Assembly (NCBI GenBank): GCA_964542055.1
Contig: CAZITB010000145.1
Coordinates: forward strand, 1 to 5,862
Reading direction: 5' to 3'
DNA length: 5,862 nt
DNA from: CAZITB01 sp964542055
Lineage (GTDB): Bacteria; Planctomycetota; Phycisphaerae; Sedimentisphaerales; CAMDDF01
Shown here: in pieces, positions 5,655 through 5,862 of the stretch
How the letters are laid out: each line of letters begins with the position of its first letter
Position numbering within the stretch: the first letter of the stretch is position 1
Made by a program: the position numbers and the translations under genes
The notes under the pieces: generated by a model
What the model was told of the DNA's origin: nothing
Database searches by the model: none
What the model saw: the letters and a program-made list of their open reading frames with translations, nothing else

Positions 5655-5862
5655 TTTGAATCGGAGGTAAGCTTGTTTGATTATCGAATCGACGAATTCG
5701 TTTATGTCGGCGAGGTCGACCTGGCTGGTAAATCTGTTCATCATGTTGTCGATCATTTTTTTGCGACGCATAAATTCCAGTTCTGAGGTAAGTCTCTGCT
5801 GGACTTTCGCGAAAGGGACTACTCCGCCGGGGTTTTTGAATTCGAGCTGGATTATGAAAATG
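5652..5862 (-). CDS. C-terminal part of a probable SurA/PrsA-type peptidyl-prolyl isomerase (partial)
   Basis: Only the last 69 residues are present; the gene enters from the right edge. The sequence begins IFIIQLEFKNPGGVVPFAKV, continues with a charged helical region rich in Q, R, K and M (QQRLTSELEFMRRKKMIDNM), and ends in IIKQAYLRFK. A beta strand, then a G-V-V-P-F loop, then a long helix is the usual exit from a parvulin rotamase domain in SurA/PrsA/PpiD-like foldases, which help secreted proteins fold. The catalytic domain itself is not visible, so this is an inference from a tail. It could be another helical protein. It directly precedes acpS with a 9-base gap and shares its direction. 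Confidence 0.45.
   Translation of the reverse strand, partial: IFIIQLEFKNPGGVVPFAKVQQRLTSELEFMRRKKMIDNMMNRFTSQVDLADINEFVDSIIKQAYLRFK

Noticed and set aside
1..5862. CRISPR array, insertion sequence, phage or defence system
   Set aside because: No regularly spaced direct repeats, terminal inverted repeats, transposase, integrase or known defence motif were seen on either strand.

Overview
This 5,862-base window reads as ordinary bacterial chromosome with housekeeping and membrane-protein genes. It shows no mobile element, CRISPR array or phage gene. The source is probably a member of the Planctomycetota, perhaps a Phycisphaerae-like lineage. Three things suggest this: the AcpS sequence style (GHGID-like start, RHGQRFLDRVFTPAEQ, GTGWRGKIAWTDI), the scarcity of Shine-Dalgarno sequences, and the moderate GC content. 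This placement is inference from remembered family style, not a database result.

Layout. Positions 7-93 (minus) hold a tRNA-Ser(GGA) with a good sigma-70 type promoter just upstream. Positions 94-418 carry no confident gene, only short reading frames that may be decayed remnants. A DUF2238/YjdF-type membrane protein (419-1030, plus) then converges on mnmG (1027-2859, minus), and the two genes share a TTAA for their stop codons. mnmG lies downstream of, and overlaps, a secreted or periplasmic transglutaminase-like protein (2831-4309, minus). A 187-base divergent spacer separates that gene from a VanZ-like membrane protein (4497-5252, plus). The VanZ-like gene runs stop-to-stop into acpS (5253-5642, minus). 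acpS follows the 3' end of a gene that looks like a SurA/PrsA-type peptidyl-prolyl isomerase (5652-5862, minus, cut by the window edge).

How the genes relate. tRNA-Ser and MnmG (wobble-uridine modification) belong to translation. AcpS activates acyl carrier protein. The transglutaminase-like protein and the possible foldase act beyond the cytoplasmic membrane. The two membrane proteins come from different named families but show the same spaced polar motif: D-x3-H, then (N/D)-E-x2-(E/Q), then D-x3-N-x2-G.

The plus strand is enriched in G and T over both gene orientations, so it is probably the replication leading strand. The 94-418 spacer locally breaks this bias. I found no convincing new multi-gene system. 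The most useful leads are the shared motif of the two membrane proteins, the VanZ-like C-terminal extension, the tightly packed convergent gene ends, and the compositionally odd spacer.
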